From Paramecium sonneborni (Eukaryota; Ciliophora; Oligohymenophorea; Peniculida; Parameciidae), in assembly GCA_905182985.1 (NCBI GenBank), contig CAJJDN010000024.1, positions 436,925 to 500,924 on the forward strand: a DNA stretch of 64,000 nucleotides. The letters are read 5' to 3'. Positions 25,383 to 38,353 of this stretch are shown here, in pieces; positions within the stretch are counted from its first letter, which is position 1, and the number at the start of each line of letters is the position of its first letter. The position numbers and the translations under genes are program-made. Under the pieces are notes generated by a model, which saw only the letters and a program-made list of their open reading frames with translations, was not told the DNA's origin and searched no databases.

Positions 25383-28366
25383 ATGTCAAACATCTATGTT
25401 AATACAAGTAACATTAATAATGTTTCATAAACTTAAAAGAAAAGAATATTTGATAATACTCTGCAAAATTAAACTCAAAATCATTTATAATTGCCAACTT
25501 AAAAATAACCTTAGTTAAGTATTAATTCATTACATATTGATCCTGACTTATCTTATATTGCACCTCTTGAAATTGAGTAATAAAAGCCTGCTTCTAAAAT
25601 TGAAGGTTAAATAAAAAGCGAAATTAGAAATGAATAAATATCTTAAGAAGATCCAGCAAAGCAAAGTTTATTGAAAGAGGTTTAATTAGACAATTTAGAA
25701 AATATTTTTACATTGTTTCGATCTACAGTACCAATCAATTAATCAAACCTTTAAACTTCAAGATTGACTACATCAAATTTAGAGCCTTAATATTATTAAT
25801 AATTAGAAATAGATGCAGAAAATATAAGAGATCGAATCAAAATGGAAGGCCGAACTGTACATACTATAATTGAAAAACATAGTAGAATTAAACAATAAAA
25901 GTTAAATGTTATTTAATAACTTAAAAATATCTAAACTACATTATTCTCATATGATTCATGTACTTCTTATTCAAAATTTTAAAGAGAAATCAAATATACA
26001 TTTAATTAATTTGAATCAAAAGCTGATGAATTAAGAGATTTATTTAATGAAGCATTTAATTTTATGTCAGTTGTTTCTGTGGCTGCATATGAAAGATTAC
26101 ATAAACCATTCGATGAATCAGAAATTGTAAGTGAAGCTGAATTTACATCAATATCTCTAAAGCATTTCTCAGATATAGAATTAATTGCCAAAGAATATGA
26201 ATAAACTCTCTCAGAAAAAAGAAGGTAAATAATATACATAATTATTTAGATTAGGAAATATAAATTAAAATCATCACCAATATAAATCTGTTTGTTCAAA
26301 ATTATTATAATTAATTAAATCTTTTCCTTTGTAAGAATAAGACTTCTAACAAAAAATGATTAATTTATAAAGAGTTTCCTCAATATATTTTAAAGGTGTT
26401 TCAAGAGATATCTAAATATGTTTATCAAATTACTAACTTATTATTTAAGATTATAGGTTATCACTAGCAGCTATTGATAAAATTGTTATTCATAAGGATT
26501 TATTATAAGAATATTATGATAGCTTTGATCATTATTAATATCTTATTTTTTATTTAAATTAATAACCTTAAAATTACAAAGATAACTATTATTAATTTAA
26601 ATAATAAAAAGATGAACTTAAATTTGTATAATTTAATTAAAGCAAATATTTTTTTGCTATGAAGAATAAAATTTATTAGAAATCATGTTTATTTATTGAA
26701 ACAATTCAAAATTAAGTAAACTCATAAAAAAAAGCAGTAGAATTTATAATACCTTTGATAGATTAATTTAAAAAATATTAAAATAACAATTTTTAGGATT
26801 TTTTTGATTAAATTTTTAATAATTTATAATAATCCATATCAAAAGAATAATGGTAACATCTTATTAATTTATATTAAGAAGTGTAATAAGGGAAATGTAT
26901 ATTGAAAATAATACTAGTAAAATTAAACAATTTATAATAATAACATCCTACATTAAGCGAATTTAAAGAGAAGTTTATTCGAAAAATCGAATAAGAACTT
27001 AAATTTATTTAATCATTGAATCCAAAAGTAGAACCATACATAAGCATTCAGGATATTGATGCCCATGTTTAATATTTGACATTTAAAGATAGTTTTGAAA
27101 AATAAAGGTAGGCTATGGATTTAAAAATTCAAGAAATAGTTGTTAATTTACCATAGCAATTATTATTAAGTGATATTGAGAGTTAAAACTTAAAAAAAAT
27201 AAATATTGAAAAGTTTTTTAGTCAATCACATTAATTAGAATAAACTGCAATGAAATTGTAAAGAAAAAAAGTATCACCAGATTTTGAACATATTAAGTCA
27301 TAATTACATGGTGATATAATATTTGAAAAAGATGTTATTTGTCTTTTAGAATCTATGCAATATTTGCATTCTGGAAATTTGTAAATGATTATAGAAGATT
27401 TTAATGAAATAGATTTGAAGAATAATAATAGTTCATTATAATAATTGATAGAAGTAGTGATAGAGAGTCAAAAAAAAATTGAATTAATTTAAAGTGATAA
27501 ATTATCAGAAATAAAATAAGTATAAGTATAAGGATTTAAATGGATATTAAATTTATTCAAATAATATGATTAATTTAGAAAAGTATTTATTCTTAAATAT
27601 AAAGAATTTAATTGAATTAATTTTCCAAATCTAGGAGGAGTAATAAATTGAATATTAAAGAACAATTTAAATATAAAATTATGAAGACTTCATAACTATA
27701 AACAGATTTAGCCATTTATTTTATTATTTAAATTAATATCCTCGAAAGTATTAACATTGGGCGACAATAAAGAATGAATTGATTAAAGTCATATTGAGTT
27801 CATTTAAGATTTTTTAAAAAAAAGTGATGGAAAAAGTAGATGTTTTAGGTGGAGAGAAACCAATAAGTTTTCTCTAATTAGATTAAGATAATACAGAGAA
27901 GATATTGAGATGGTTTTCATTGGAATAACATCACTCAAATTTAGCCAAAGCAATTTTATTATATTAGGGTTATAAAAAGACTAAAAATTCTAATTCTCAA
28001 TTTTCAGCTTCGTATTAATAATAAGATTAAAAGTAAAGACAATTAATGGAAATATAAACTAAAATGTTTGATATAATTAATAAATTTCAAGACTAATTAC
28101 AATTACTTTCTTGTGAAATTAAGTTTGCTTATCATAGCTCAGCCGAAACATTAACAGAGGAAGAATTAGATAAAATAATATTTACAGAATTATAAGAGGA
28201 ATGGGTTTTAGATTATATGGAAAAAGGATAAGATCTCTCTTTCTTGGCAGATTTATAAAACTATTCAGGTATATTTGATAGTGTATTATTAAATTAAAGT
28301 TTGATATTTATCAATTTGAATTAGATCTTAAAGTAAAATGTTTATATAATTTAGAACATAAAATGA
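25383..28366 (+). CDS. Large unknown protein, Gln-rich N-terminus and helical body
   Basis: I do not recognise this protein. It begins MSNIYVNTSNINNVSQTQ with a disordered Q/N-rich region of about 150 residues. A helical region follows (ERLHKPFDESEIVSEAEF, then SDIELIAKEYEQTLSEK), then a long alpha-helical body with few motifs. Introns of 25 nt (about 26226) and 22 nt (about 27570) keep one frame of 978 codons. The last 30 residues are uncertain: another frame (FDIYQFELDLKVKCLYNLEH) looks more protein-like and would need a 17-nt intron at 28283-28299. The fold could be a tether or vesicle-coat type rod; this is a guess. Confidence 0.75.
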
Positions 28367-28468
28367 AATAGATGTAAAATAAATAAGAAATAATCTTTTC
28401 TAAGTAATTAAACATTAAACATGAAGAAACAAAAAAACTGATATTTTTTAATATATTCAACAAAAACA

Positions 28469-31400
28469 TCATTTTTAATACATCTCAAATGCTACTTCTT
28501 CTATAAGATAATCAAATAGAAGATCTGATAGATCAATAGAGATTTCAGTAGTTTCTTCATCATAATTAGTCCATCTATCTTCATTATCAATAATCTATAA
28601 ATTAAAAATATTTAATTTATACATCTAAAGTTAACATTCTATAAAGTCTATCTTCCCTTATTTGTGCTATAGTTTCTTAATCTAATTACATAGTTTTTGG
28701 AAATGGAGAATCCTCTTTATCAACTAATATTCCTGCCATATAATGACTCCAATCAATAACTTTTTCTGCTGCTTTTCTAATAATTCCAGGAACATCTGTT
28801 AATAAGTTTTCCCTTGCTTTCAATCTAGTTGGATCAGATTTCCATAAAAATGGTTATCCATTTAAACCATATGGTCTAAATTGATTCAATGCTTCATTTA
28901 AAGAATCAAATATAGCTTTATTATGAATATGTTCTAATTCAATAATTAATTTATTTTGATGATTTATTATTCTTTATTCCATTAAGAATCTTTCAAATTT
29001 ACCAAATAATTCTACATTAAGAATGATTTAATGAGATGTTCCATTTGAATCAAATTCTGAATCTGTAGAATCTCTAATTGGTTAAAGAAACTTTAACATT
29101 AATTTAGATGATGGACCTAATGGAACATTTATTATTCTCTAAATTTATATCATTAAATTATCTAATAAACAATTTTTATATTTTTACCTATCAAATATTC
29201 TTCTAAATTTTTAAGATATGTTTTTATTTAGGCAACATTAGTTTTTAGACCCTATATTTTTTGTTCTTTTGGTTAAGCAATCTAATTCCTACGATTTAAT
29301 TATGAATTGCTTATTATTTCAAATAAATCAATTCCATTTCTTTACATTTCTGTATAAAATGAACTTACCTCATCTTATATTAACATATTTGAAATCAATA
29401 TAGAATATGAATCAGCACATTTCTCAGATATCTTTTATGGCTCTTTCAATTGTTCAACATTTCTTACGAATTAAGATTATGCCAATTTTTTTAGATTAAA
29501 AGGCTCTGGACAAATTAATTCTTTTTCCTCTAATATGTTATTACTCTTTCTTTATATTGTAACTATATCTTCATATATCTTATTCCTATCTTCTTACTAA
29601 GATTATTATAACATCTAAGAATTTGATATTTAAATATCTATTATTGAACTCTTTAAAGAATTTTCAGAGTAATTTGCAGATTCTTAACTTAATGAATCCA
29701 CTATTTTTATTAATGTTTATGAATTTTATTAAGAAACCATTTATCTTACAAATTGCAAGTCTCTTTATGTTTTAACAATTGCATCAAATACACTTTATTA
29801 TCCCTTTAAAATCTCTCTCTTTTTTTATTCTAAATCTGTTTTTTATTTATTTACCCATTTTTCTATCTTTTTTTATTAAATTTCAAATGTTCTAGGAGAT
29901 ATTTAATTGTTTTAAAAAGCTTTATCAATTTATTATAAAGTTTATTATTATCTTTATTAAACTGCTTCTTCTCTTAAAGCAATTAATTAATCCATCTTAT
30001 CTCTTTACATAAGTTCTTTAAATTTATTCATAACAAAATCTTAAAATGATGTTTATTCAAATAATCCTTTATCTTATTAAAATGATTATTCTCCTTCTTA
30101 TTCTTATGAAAGACTTTTCAATAATGATTCTGAACCAAATGCACATCTAATTTCTCCAATATCAACTTTATTCTCTTCTTCTTACTCTTCTACATCAATT
30201 GATAATTTACTAGCTTTTCTAGATTTTTAATTTCCCTATGATTAAATTTATTCATCTTAAGAATTTTAATTTGATATCTTAAATTTTTTAGGAGTATGAT
30301 CAGATATAATTTACAATTATATCTATTTAAATTTATTTGAAACTTAATTCTATTAGTTATTTTTGTTAGATTAACAATCTATATCATCTTAAAAATTTTC
30401 AATAAATTTTTAATATTAATTAGGTTCTGTCTACCTTTTTAGATCTTTTTAATTATCCATCTAAGAATTAGGTCTTGAATGGCTTAAGAAACTAGATTCA
30501 TCTACAATTTAAGAATTATCTATTGAATCTTTCTTAATAAAGCCAAATTTTATTAATTTATTTATTTAAGATTTGGTTAAACTTTTCAAATTTAATCCAT
30601 CTTTAGTTTTATGGTTTTTCTTTTCCTAAAATTTAGATTTAAAACTCATTTATCTAATCTTATAACCTTTCCACATTTTTTGAATAATAATAGCAGCTTA
30701 ATTTTCAACAGAAAAAATATTCTAAGATAAAGTAATCTTCTTACTATTATCTTTCTTAAAATAATTTTCATCATTATTAATATCAGGTATTGAACATTTT
30801 CTCATTTAAAATATATTTTATTCCTTAATTTTAACATCCTTTTCTTCTTCTGAATGAGTATCTAGAATATTTTTTTAACTGTAAAAACTATCATCTAAAT
30901 CTTAAATATTTTATTCATCATCACTGTCATTAGGAATATTATTACTACTAGAATGACTCATTAATTTATAAAGAGATGATTAAGGTTTTGATTCATTTTT
31001 TTAAGAATTAAATGCTCTTTGATTCATATTAGTAAAATTCTCATCTATATTTTAATATTATATAACTATCTTTTTTTATTTCTATTATTTTTTGAATTTC
31101 AATTTCTAAGCAGTTGCTTCAAATAAAGAATTAGTCTTTTCATGGAGAGAACCTGTTCTAATTCTATTATTTTAAACAGGTTTATTATGCTAACCTTAAG
31201 AGAGACTTCTGTTTCTTCTTTATATTTTCTAAGAAGGACTAGGATAATGAATTGTACTTATCTTTAGTCTATTAGGTAAGATATTAAAATTTTTAGGTTT
31301 CTTTACTAACTATTTGTACTATTATTACAAAGTAGATGGTATTTTTAATTTTTATTTAGATGGATTATCCTCATGAATAGACTTTTTCTCTAGCTTAATA

Positions 31401-31898
31401 AATCATATTACTTTTAATTATTGATTTAAGATTCTTTTCTGCAAATTAGTTTAAAAATGATGTACCCATTTATTCTCTTCTTTCTTTAAGATCTACAGTT
31501 GTTCTTGTATTTCGACGTTATATAGCATTATAATATTTCTATTATTCAGCTAAAATGTAATTGCGAAGTCGCTATTAATTCACACCCCAAGGAAATACTT
31601 AAGAAATAGACTTTTTTGTTTTATATCCACTTTTTTGTATTTCAGTTTTAGATTTCTATAAAGATTTCTTACTTTTTTTCTTTTTCTTTTTCTTTATTTT
31701 ATTAGGTGTAACTATTTAACTAGGATTTTATTTGCTAGCCATTAAAAAATCTTGTTAATCAGATTCTGTATGTCCTAATTATTTGGTTTCATTTATGATC
31801 ATCTTAGGTTTAATTTGACTTTCAACCTTGTATCCAGTAACCTTATCTAAATTAATCAATATAATACTGTTTGGGTTGCTTGTTTTCTATTTAAGCAT
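28469..31898 (-). CDS. IQ-motif protein with possible DUF4378 C-terminus
   Basis: The frame starts MLKQKTSNPNSIILINLDKV at 31898; an ATG at 31742 is in frame but the upstream part reads as coding. A Lys-rich basic patch (IKKKKKKKSKKS) comes early. Residues around 440 hold an IQ calmodulin/centrin-binding motif, AAIIIQKMWKGYKIRQ. Long coiled-coil segments follow. The C-terminal 200 residues (IIDNEDRWTNYDEETTEISI, DLSDLLFDYLIEEVAFEM) resemble DUF4378, found in microtubule-linked proteins. Three introns (22, 26, 28 nt) give 1117 codons. A basal-body or cytoskeletal scaffold is likely but inferred. The DUF4378 call is by memory of its end motif only. Confidence 0.78.
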
Positions 31899-32208
31899 TT
31901 AATTTATAACAACCAATAAAATATAATAAAGAATGTTTATAATTTTTCTAAATTTAATCCAATAGTTTATCATGTATATATGAGAATAAAAAAAATTATA
32001 AAAATTGAAAAAGGATACTTGTAATAAAAATAAAAGTATTTTTTGAAATTTTTATGGTTATTTAAATTGAATCTATTTATTTTTAGATGGTTTTAGAATT
32101 AATATTAATTTGTAGATTATCATTTAAGAATAGAAATGATATAAGATTGACAAATTTTTATGTTAAAGTAAAATTAACGATCTTTATTATTAATAATTTG
32201 AATTTAAA
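31899..32208. other. Intergenic region between divergent long genes
   Basis: About 310 AT-rich bases separate the IQ-motif gene (minus) from the next coiled-coil gene (plus). No coding frame or motif stands out. Confidence 0.5.
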
Positions 32209-35198
32209 ATGAATACATATAGTCGATCTCCATTAGAACCAGTTACTTAAAATAAAGAATATTTTACATAATAATCTTCATCAAAGGTGATAACAAGTAC
32301 AATCAGATAGTGTACTTCAGTGACTTAAAATTTAGGAGTATCTTAAATGAAAAGATCAATGTAAATAATTGTATTTATTAATAAAAAGGTCAGGAAATAA
32401 TATCTATTCATCATAAATAAATAACCCTCCTCCAGCCAGATAATAATTAGGTAAAAACCTTGATATAGTTTGTTTTTTGATGGCTTGTGAAGTAGAAAGA
32501 TTTGTGGCTGAAAATGATAAACTAAAGTATAGAATAAAGGAGATGGATGATAAATTATTAGATAGAAATAGTTATGAAAAATAAATAGAAGATTTATAAG
32601 CTAGACTAATCTAAATGCAATATTAGGAGAGTATGTTCAGGTACATTATAATGAAAATTTATTAAGATAAGAAGTTGAGATTACAACCTCTTAGTATAGT
32701 GAGGAAATAGAGAATTGGAAGATTAGATATTTTAATAATGAAGAAAAATACAGAAATGAAAATGATTCACTGAAGCAATAACTTTTAGTTGGAAATTCAA
32801 AGTAATAAAAAGAAATCGACGATTTAAAGAGTCAGTTATTAAATTAGAAAGAAATGAATGTAAATCAATTTGATTAATTATAACTAGGAAAATGAATTAT
32901 AAAAACTTAGAGAATAATTATTAAATAAATAATAAGCAATAGAATATTATTAAGTAGAGCTAAATCAATATGAAACTGAATTTTAATAATACAAATAATA
33001 AGAAGATAAAATAGTTTAATTGGAAAATAAAATTGGGATGCTTGTTTGTGAAACTGAGAGATTGAACAATTTATTGAAATAAAAATTAGAAGAATTAGAA
33101 ATGAACAAAGTTAGATATAATAATATGGCTTAAGAAGCTGAGAAATGGAGAAATGAATTAAGATCTTTATAAAATTAATTTGATAAAAAACAGAAAGATT
33201 ATGATTAACTTAATTAAGCTTATGTTTTAACTTAAAATGAATTAATCAAATATAAGGATTAGGATTAAATTATAGATTAAATGTAAAATAAAATAGTTCT
33301 TTTATAAGGAGAGATTGATAGACTCAATTAAGTATTAAGAGAAAAGATAAAATAAGGAGAAGAATGGAGATAAAAATATTTTGATTCTGATAATTAATGT
33401 AAAGAAATGAAATAGAAATTAACTAAATTAGATTCATTGTAATTGTAATTAAAAGATTAAGTTGATATGCTTTAATAAATGAGCAATAATTTAGAAGATT
33501 AAAAAATGAAAAATTATTAATTGCAATAATCTAATAATAATTTAGAGTAGGATAATCAAGATTTAATTAACAGAATTGAATTGTTAACCTCTGAAATAGA
33601 AAGATTAAATAATATTTTAAGATAAAAGATTCATGAATTAGAAGAATGGAAATAGAAATCTTAACATTATGAATAAGAATTTAAAAATAAATCAATTCAA
33701 TATAATGATATAAAAAGTAAGTTGAATTGTTTAACTTAAGAAATTGATAGAATGTAAGAATAATTAAGATAAAAATAATTGGAGTTATAAAATCTATAAA
33801 TAAATTAAAATTAATTATAAAAAGAGATGAATAATCAAGAATAAATTAATTAATCCTTATAGAAGCAGATTGAAGAATGGAAAAGAAAATATACTAATTT
33901 AGAATATGATTTATAAGAATCATTAATGAAGAATAAAAAACTAGTTGAATATGAAAATACAATTGCTATGATATCATAAGAATTAGAAAGATAGAAAATG
34001 TTATTTTAATAAAAGTCTTAAGAATTTGATGATTAAAGAAGATAGATGATGGGTGATATTTAAAAACTAAAATAAAGTATGGGATTAAAATCAACAGAAA
34101 CAGAAGAATGGATGTCAAAATACAGAAGATTAGAATAAGCTTATTCTGAATTAAGTTAAATGAATAGAATAGTAGAAGATAAATGGAAATAATCACTTAT
34201 AAGAATTATTTTACATTGTTCTGAAATTGATAGATTAACTTAAGTTTAAGCAGAAATCTTTGATGAAAATGAACAATTGACAAATTAAATTTCTCATTAT
34301 TAAAGTTAATTAAAAATTAAAGATGATTAATTATATAAAGCTTTAGATAGAAATAATTTATTATAAAAATTATAAGATGAAGAAAAGAGTAAAAGACATA
34401 ATTTAGAAAGTTAATTATCTAGTTTAAAAATATTTTAAGAAAATTGTTAAATATTGGAATAAAAAATAATAAGTTTGACTACAGAGAATTAAAGACTAAA
34501 TGAATAATTACGATTAAGAAATGGAGAGATTGAAGATTATAGAACATAAATTTAAAGATATGAAAATAAGATATAAATTAGTAATTAAGAGTTGGAGAGA
34601 GTAAATTAATAATTAAGAAAAGCTTTTACAGAATAAGATGAAATAAGAAAAGAGAAAGAGAGATTAGAATCATAGTATAATATACTTTAAAGATAATATG
34701 ATGAATTAAAACAGAAATATAATTCAGTAGAACTATATAAAACTAAATATATTGAATTAGAGAATAGATGTGCTATGTTATCTACAGAAATTGAAAGATT
34801 AAATTAATTATTAATGAATAGATAAGATGAAATTGATTAATTGAAAAAGAAATGTTATTAATTGGAATAATAAATAATATAGTTAAAACAATATGAAGAA
34901 AATGTAAATGATATAAATAATATATATTTTAGATTAGAATATTATCAAATGAAATCGATAGATTATAAGGAATCATAGATGTTAATGAGGCTGAACTAAA
35001 ATAATGGCGACTTTAATATGCAGATGGAGGAGCATAAACTAGAAAAATTTAAGATCTCTTTTTTCATTTTGTGGTAATTCTAAAATTAATTAATAGATGT
35101 AATCAGCTGAGATTGAGAGTCTCAGAGCTAGAGTTTAAGAAAAAGAGAAAGAAGTAGAAGAAGTTAGAAGAAGTAGTTTAGCTCCATATAGAAGATGA
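32209..35198 (+). CDS. Long coiled-coil protein with EIERLN repeats
   Basis: About 980 residues, starting MNTYSRSPLEPVTQNKEYFT, with nearly unbroken coiled coil from about residue 90. A pattern E(I/T)(E/D)RLN-LL(R/K)QK recurs: TERLNNLLKQK, EIDRLNQVLREK, EIERLNNILRQK, EIDRMQEQLRQK and EIERLNQLLMNR, each usually followed by an EEW(K/R) step. The C-terminus is VRRSSLAPYRR, a basic tail. At least four introns of 22-28 nt are needed, of which a few splice positions near 32630 and 34910-35090 are uncertain. Likely a filament, rootlet or basal-body component. It is not the same repeat as in the 10014-15199 gene. Confidence 0.8.
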
Positions 35199-35237
35199 GT
35201 AATTAAATATTTATGTAAATTTAAAACAAATAAAACT

Positions 35238-36214
35238 TCATCTAAGACATGCTATCAATACCATTAAAATATGTGCAAATAAGTACACTATGTCTATGTA
35301 AATAATCATTGATCCAATTATATAATCATCAATTGATAATTTATGAGTCTATAATATGAAATATCGATATATATTACACTTCCACCTAAAATCAATTATG
35401 TATCATATATTAAATAAGCTCCAAATAAGAGACAACAAATTAAAGAATAGAGAAGGTTAATTATATTTTAGTAATAAACTCCAGCCATTATTCCGAATAG
35501 TAACAAAGATGTAGTACACATAAATAATAAAGCTCCTTATGTAGTAAAGTCTGATTTAGTCTTACAAGCATATAAAGTTAATCCTATAACTGCTGCTAAA
35601 GACAAACCAGCAGCCATTAGTACAATAAAACCTTTTATAATTAAATCATTTTACCACCATTCTAACTATATTTATCAAATACATAACTGCATATATTTGA
35701 AATCAAATAACCCTCGCAAATTGTAAATATCAATAAAAGTATATAATTATAGGGTACTCTCCAAGCAAATTTTGGTATACAAAAAAGAACCAATTCAATT
35801 AATATTGCAATCCCTAATGCCAAATATGCATAACCATTGTTTTATAATTAGAACATTCTGTATTCAATTGATAAATATGATATTATGCACATTCCCACTG
35901 TTAAAAGTAATTATATTATCATTATTGAATAGACCTTTTACTATTTATTTTTATACTTTTTTAACAAACCCAGTTCTTTCATTTCCAATTAGTAATTTAT
36001 ATTAATTATTCTTAGCATACCATCTTGATTCATTTTGCGAACTTGTATCATCTTCTATAGCCACAGACACATGTTAAGGATATTGTATACTCCCTCTTGG
36101 CTCACTAAGTTTTGTTGGCATAGATTTAATCTCTCGATGATCTCTCTTATGTTCTGAATGATATTTTCCAAAATCCAAAGGGCTAATTTGGTCATCTTAT
36201 TAATTTTCACTCAT
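35238..36214 (-). CDS. Lifeguard/Bax inhibitor-1 family membrane protein
   Basis: A polar N-terminal tail (MSENQQDDQISPLDFGKYHS onwards, about 110 residues) precedes seven hydrophobic helices. Family marks are LMAAGLSLAAVIGLTLYACKT, TKSDFT, YDTQLILGG and DDYIIGSMIIYIDIVYLF, as in TMBIM/Lifeguard proteins. These act as calcium leak or channel-like proteins in ER and Golgi membranes and dampen cell death in animals. Introns of 22, 23 and 29 nt give 300 residues. The stop is 39 bases from the stop of the convergent coiled-coil gene. Most of the gene is repeated after the N gap (36831-37438). Confidence 0.92.
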
Positions 36215-36616
36215 TTATAAATTATATATTTTTTATACAAGAAAATCCTATTTAATCTAAATACTACGATTTATATTCCATTTTTTATTAGATTTTATTA
36301 ATAACCATGTTCATTTTTATAGTTCACAAATTATTCAAGTGTTTTCGATAAATTTTACTTTCTATTTTAATATTCATATTAATATTTCATAAAAATTAAA
36401 TTTATAAGAAATGAATTCCCTTTATTCTTTTGCAGAAATATTTTGTATCATATAAAAACTATGAAAATTATCAAATAGTAATATTTATGATGATAAAATA
36501 AATTAAGTTATTTATTTAATCTTAAAAATCTGAAAACAGTACAATAAAAAACTTAATTATTAGATAAATTTTAATATATTTATCATTTAATATCTTGATT
36601 TAAATAATCCATCTAA
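35607..36616. repeat. First copy of a perfect 1010-bp direct repeat flanking an N gap
   Basis: The sequence is identical, as far as I can compare line by line, to 36831-37840 (offset 1224). It ends exactly at the first N of the gap and the other copy begins exactly after the last N. This is the signature of overlapping contig ends joined by a gap. It contains the 5' two thirds of the Lifeguard gene, its upstream region and 34 bases of the next gene. Confidence 0.95.
36215..36616. other. Region upstream of Lifeguard gene up to the N gap
   Basis: AT-rich sequence without a clear gene. Its last 34 bases (36583-36616) are the 3' end of the small minus-strand gene whose full copy is at 37807-38275. 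The same sequence is repeated at 37439-37840. Confidence 0.6.
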
Positions 36617-36830
36617 NNNNNNNNNNNNNNNNNNNNNNNNNNNNNNNNNNNNNNNNNNNNNNNNNNNNNNNNNNNNNNNNNNNNNNNNNNNNNNNNNNNN
36701 NNNNNNNNNNNNNNNNNNNNNNNNNNNNNNNNNNNNNNNNNNNNNNNNNNNNNNNNNNNNNNNNNNNNNNNNNNNNNNNNNNNNNNNNNNNNNNNNNNNN
36801 NNNNNNNNNNNNNNNNNNNNNNNNNNNNNN
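36617..36830. other. Assembly gap of 214 Ns
   Basis: A run of N between two identical 1010-bp blocks. No biological feature should be inferred here; a frame that seems to cross it is an artefact of the N run. Confidence 0.99.
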
Positions 36831-37438
36831 CCAGCAGCCATTAGTACAATAAAACCTTTTATAATTAAATCATTTTACCACCATTCTAACTATATTTATC
36901 AAATACATAACTGCATATATTTGAAATCAAATAACCCTCGCAAATTGTAAATATCAATAAAAGTATATAATTATAGGGTACTCTCCAAGCAAATTTTGGT
37001 ATACAAAAAAGAACCAATTCAATTAATATTGCAATCCCTAATGCCAAATATGCATAACCATTGTTTTATAATTAGAACATTCTGTATTCAATTGATAAAT
37101 ATGATATTATGCACATTCCCACTGTTAAAAGTAATTATATTATCATTATTGAATAGACCTTTTACTATTTATTTTTATACTTTTTTAACAAACCCAGTTC
37201 TTTCATTTCCAATTAGTAATTTATATTAATTATTCTTAGCATACCATCTTGATTCATTTTGCGAACTTGTATCATCTTCTATAGCCACAGACACATGTTA
37301 AGGATATTGTATACTCCCTCTTGGCTCACTAAGTTTTGTTGGCATAGATTTAATCTCTCGATGATCTCTCTTATGTTCTGAATGATATTTTCCAAAATCC
37401 AAAGGGCTAATTTGGTCATCTTATTAATTTTCACTCAT
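36831..37438 (-). pseudogene. Truncated duplicate of the Lifeguard gene, probable assembly artefact
   Basis: It carries the same ATG (here at 37438) and coding sequence as 35607-36214, but stops at the N gap and lacks the C-terminal helices with the YDTQLILGG motif. There is not a single visible difference from the complete copy. It is annotated so that it is not counted as a second gene. Confidence 0.85.
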
Positions 37439-37840
37439 TTATAAATTATATATTTTTTATACAAGAAAATCCTATTTAATCTAAATACTACGATTTATAT
37501 TCCATTTTTTATTAGATTTTATTAATAACCATGTTCATTTTTATAGTTCACAAATTATTCAAGTGTTTTCGATAAATTTTACTTTCTATTTTAATATTCA
37601 TATTAATATTTCATAAAAATTAAATTTATAAGAAATGAATTCCCTTTATTCTTTTGCAGAAATATTTTGTATCATATAAAAACTATGAAAATTATCAAAT
37701 AGTAATATTTATGATGATAAAATAAATTAAGTTATTTATTTAATCTTAAAAATCTGAAAACAGTACAATAAAAAACTTAATTATTAGATAAATTTTAATA
37801 TATTTATCATTTAATATCTTGATTTAAATAATCCATCTAA
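36831..37840. repeat. Second copy of the perfect 1010-bp direct repeat
   Basis: Identical to 35607-36616. This copy is continuous with the unique sequence to its right (GTAAGCATT...), whereas the first copy is continuous with the complete Lifeguard gene to its left. Collapsing the two copies gives a sensible gene order. Confidence 0.95.
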
Positions 37841-38275
37841 GTAAGCATTAAATTTATATAATTATCCTTTTCTTGATGAAAATATTCAAATAATATAAGG
37901 TTAACCATTACCATAAATTAAAGTTAGAATAATTAAGTGGATTTAATAAGGAAATTTTGGATGACATATTTCTGCAATTCCAAGTTCTTTATAATTTAGA
38001 AGTTTAGTAATGTTGAAGATTAGAGGAATAGGAGAATATTATAATGAGAATCTTCCTCCATTCTATAAATATTAAATGTCCTGGATATACAGGATAATTT
38101 AAAAAAGTTAATTTATGTTTTAAAGGATTTCTTTCCTTAAGATTAAGCTTAACAATATATGTTTTTAGTTTTTATATAAATGATTAGTCAATTATTATTA
38201 TTTGTAGTTTAATATCATTCTGTATAAATTCTTGGAAAGTTTAAGTACATTAATGCCCTATGTATGAGAATCCAT
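37807..38275 (-). CDS. Possible small hypothetical gene
   Basis: From ATG at 38275 the minus strand stays open for about 120 codons and includes GIAEICHPKFPYQIHLIILT. A 34-nt intron starting GTTAACC (about 37880-37914) would join IYGN to EKDNYINLMLTQMDYLNQDI and a TGA at 37807. Other frames in the 5' half (for example KERNPLKHKLTFFKL) look equally good, so the exon structure there is unsure. I do not recognise a family. It is divergent from the second trichocyst matrix gene with 78 bases between starts. Confidence 0.35.
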
Positions 38276-38353
38276 GATAAGGGAAGCGAAATGATAATTT
38301 TTTTTTTATTATTTATATGATTAAATTCCGTTTTTATTGATTATTAATAAAAT

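Noticed and set aside
36587..36841. A frame running across the N gap
   Set aside because: It exists only because Ns contain no stop. The visible residues at its ends belong to the small gene at 37807-38275 and the Lifeguard gene.
35772..37229. Identical 77-residue plus-strand frames at 35772 and 36996
   Set aside because: Both are antisense to the Lifeguard gene and appear twice only because the block is duplicated around the N gap.
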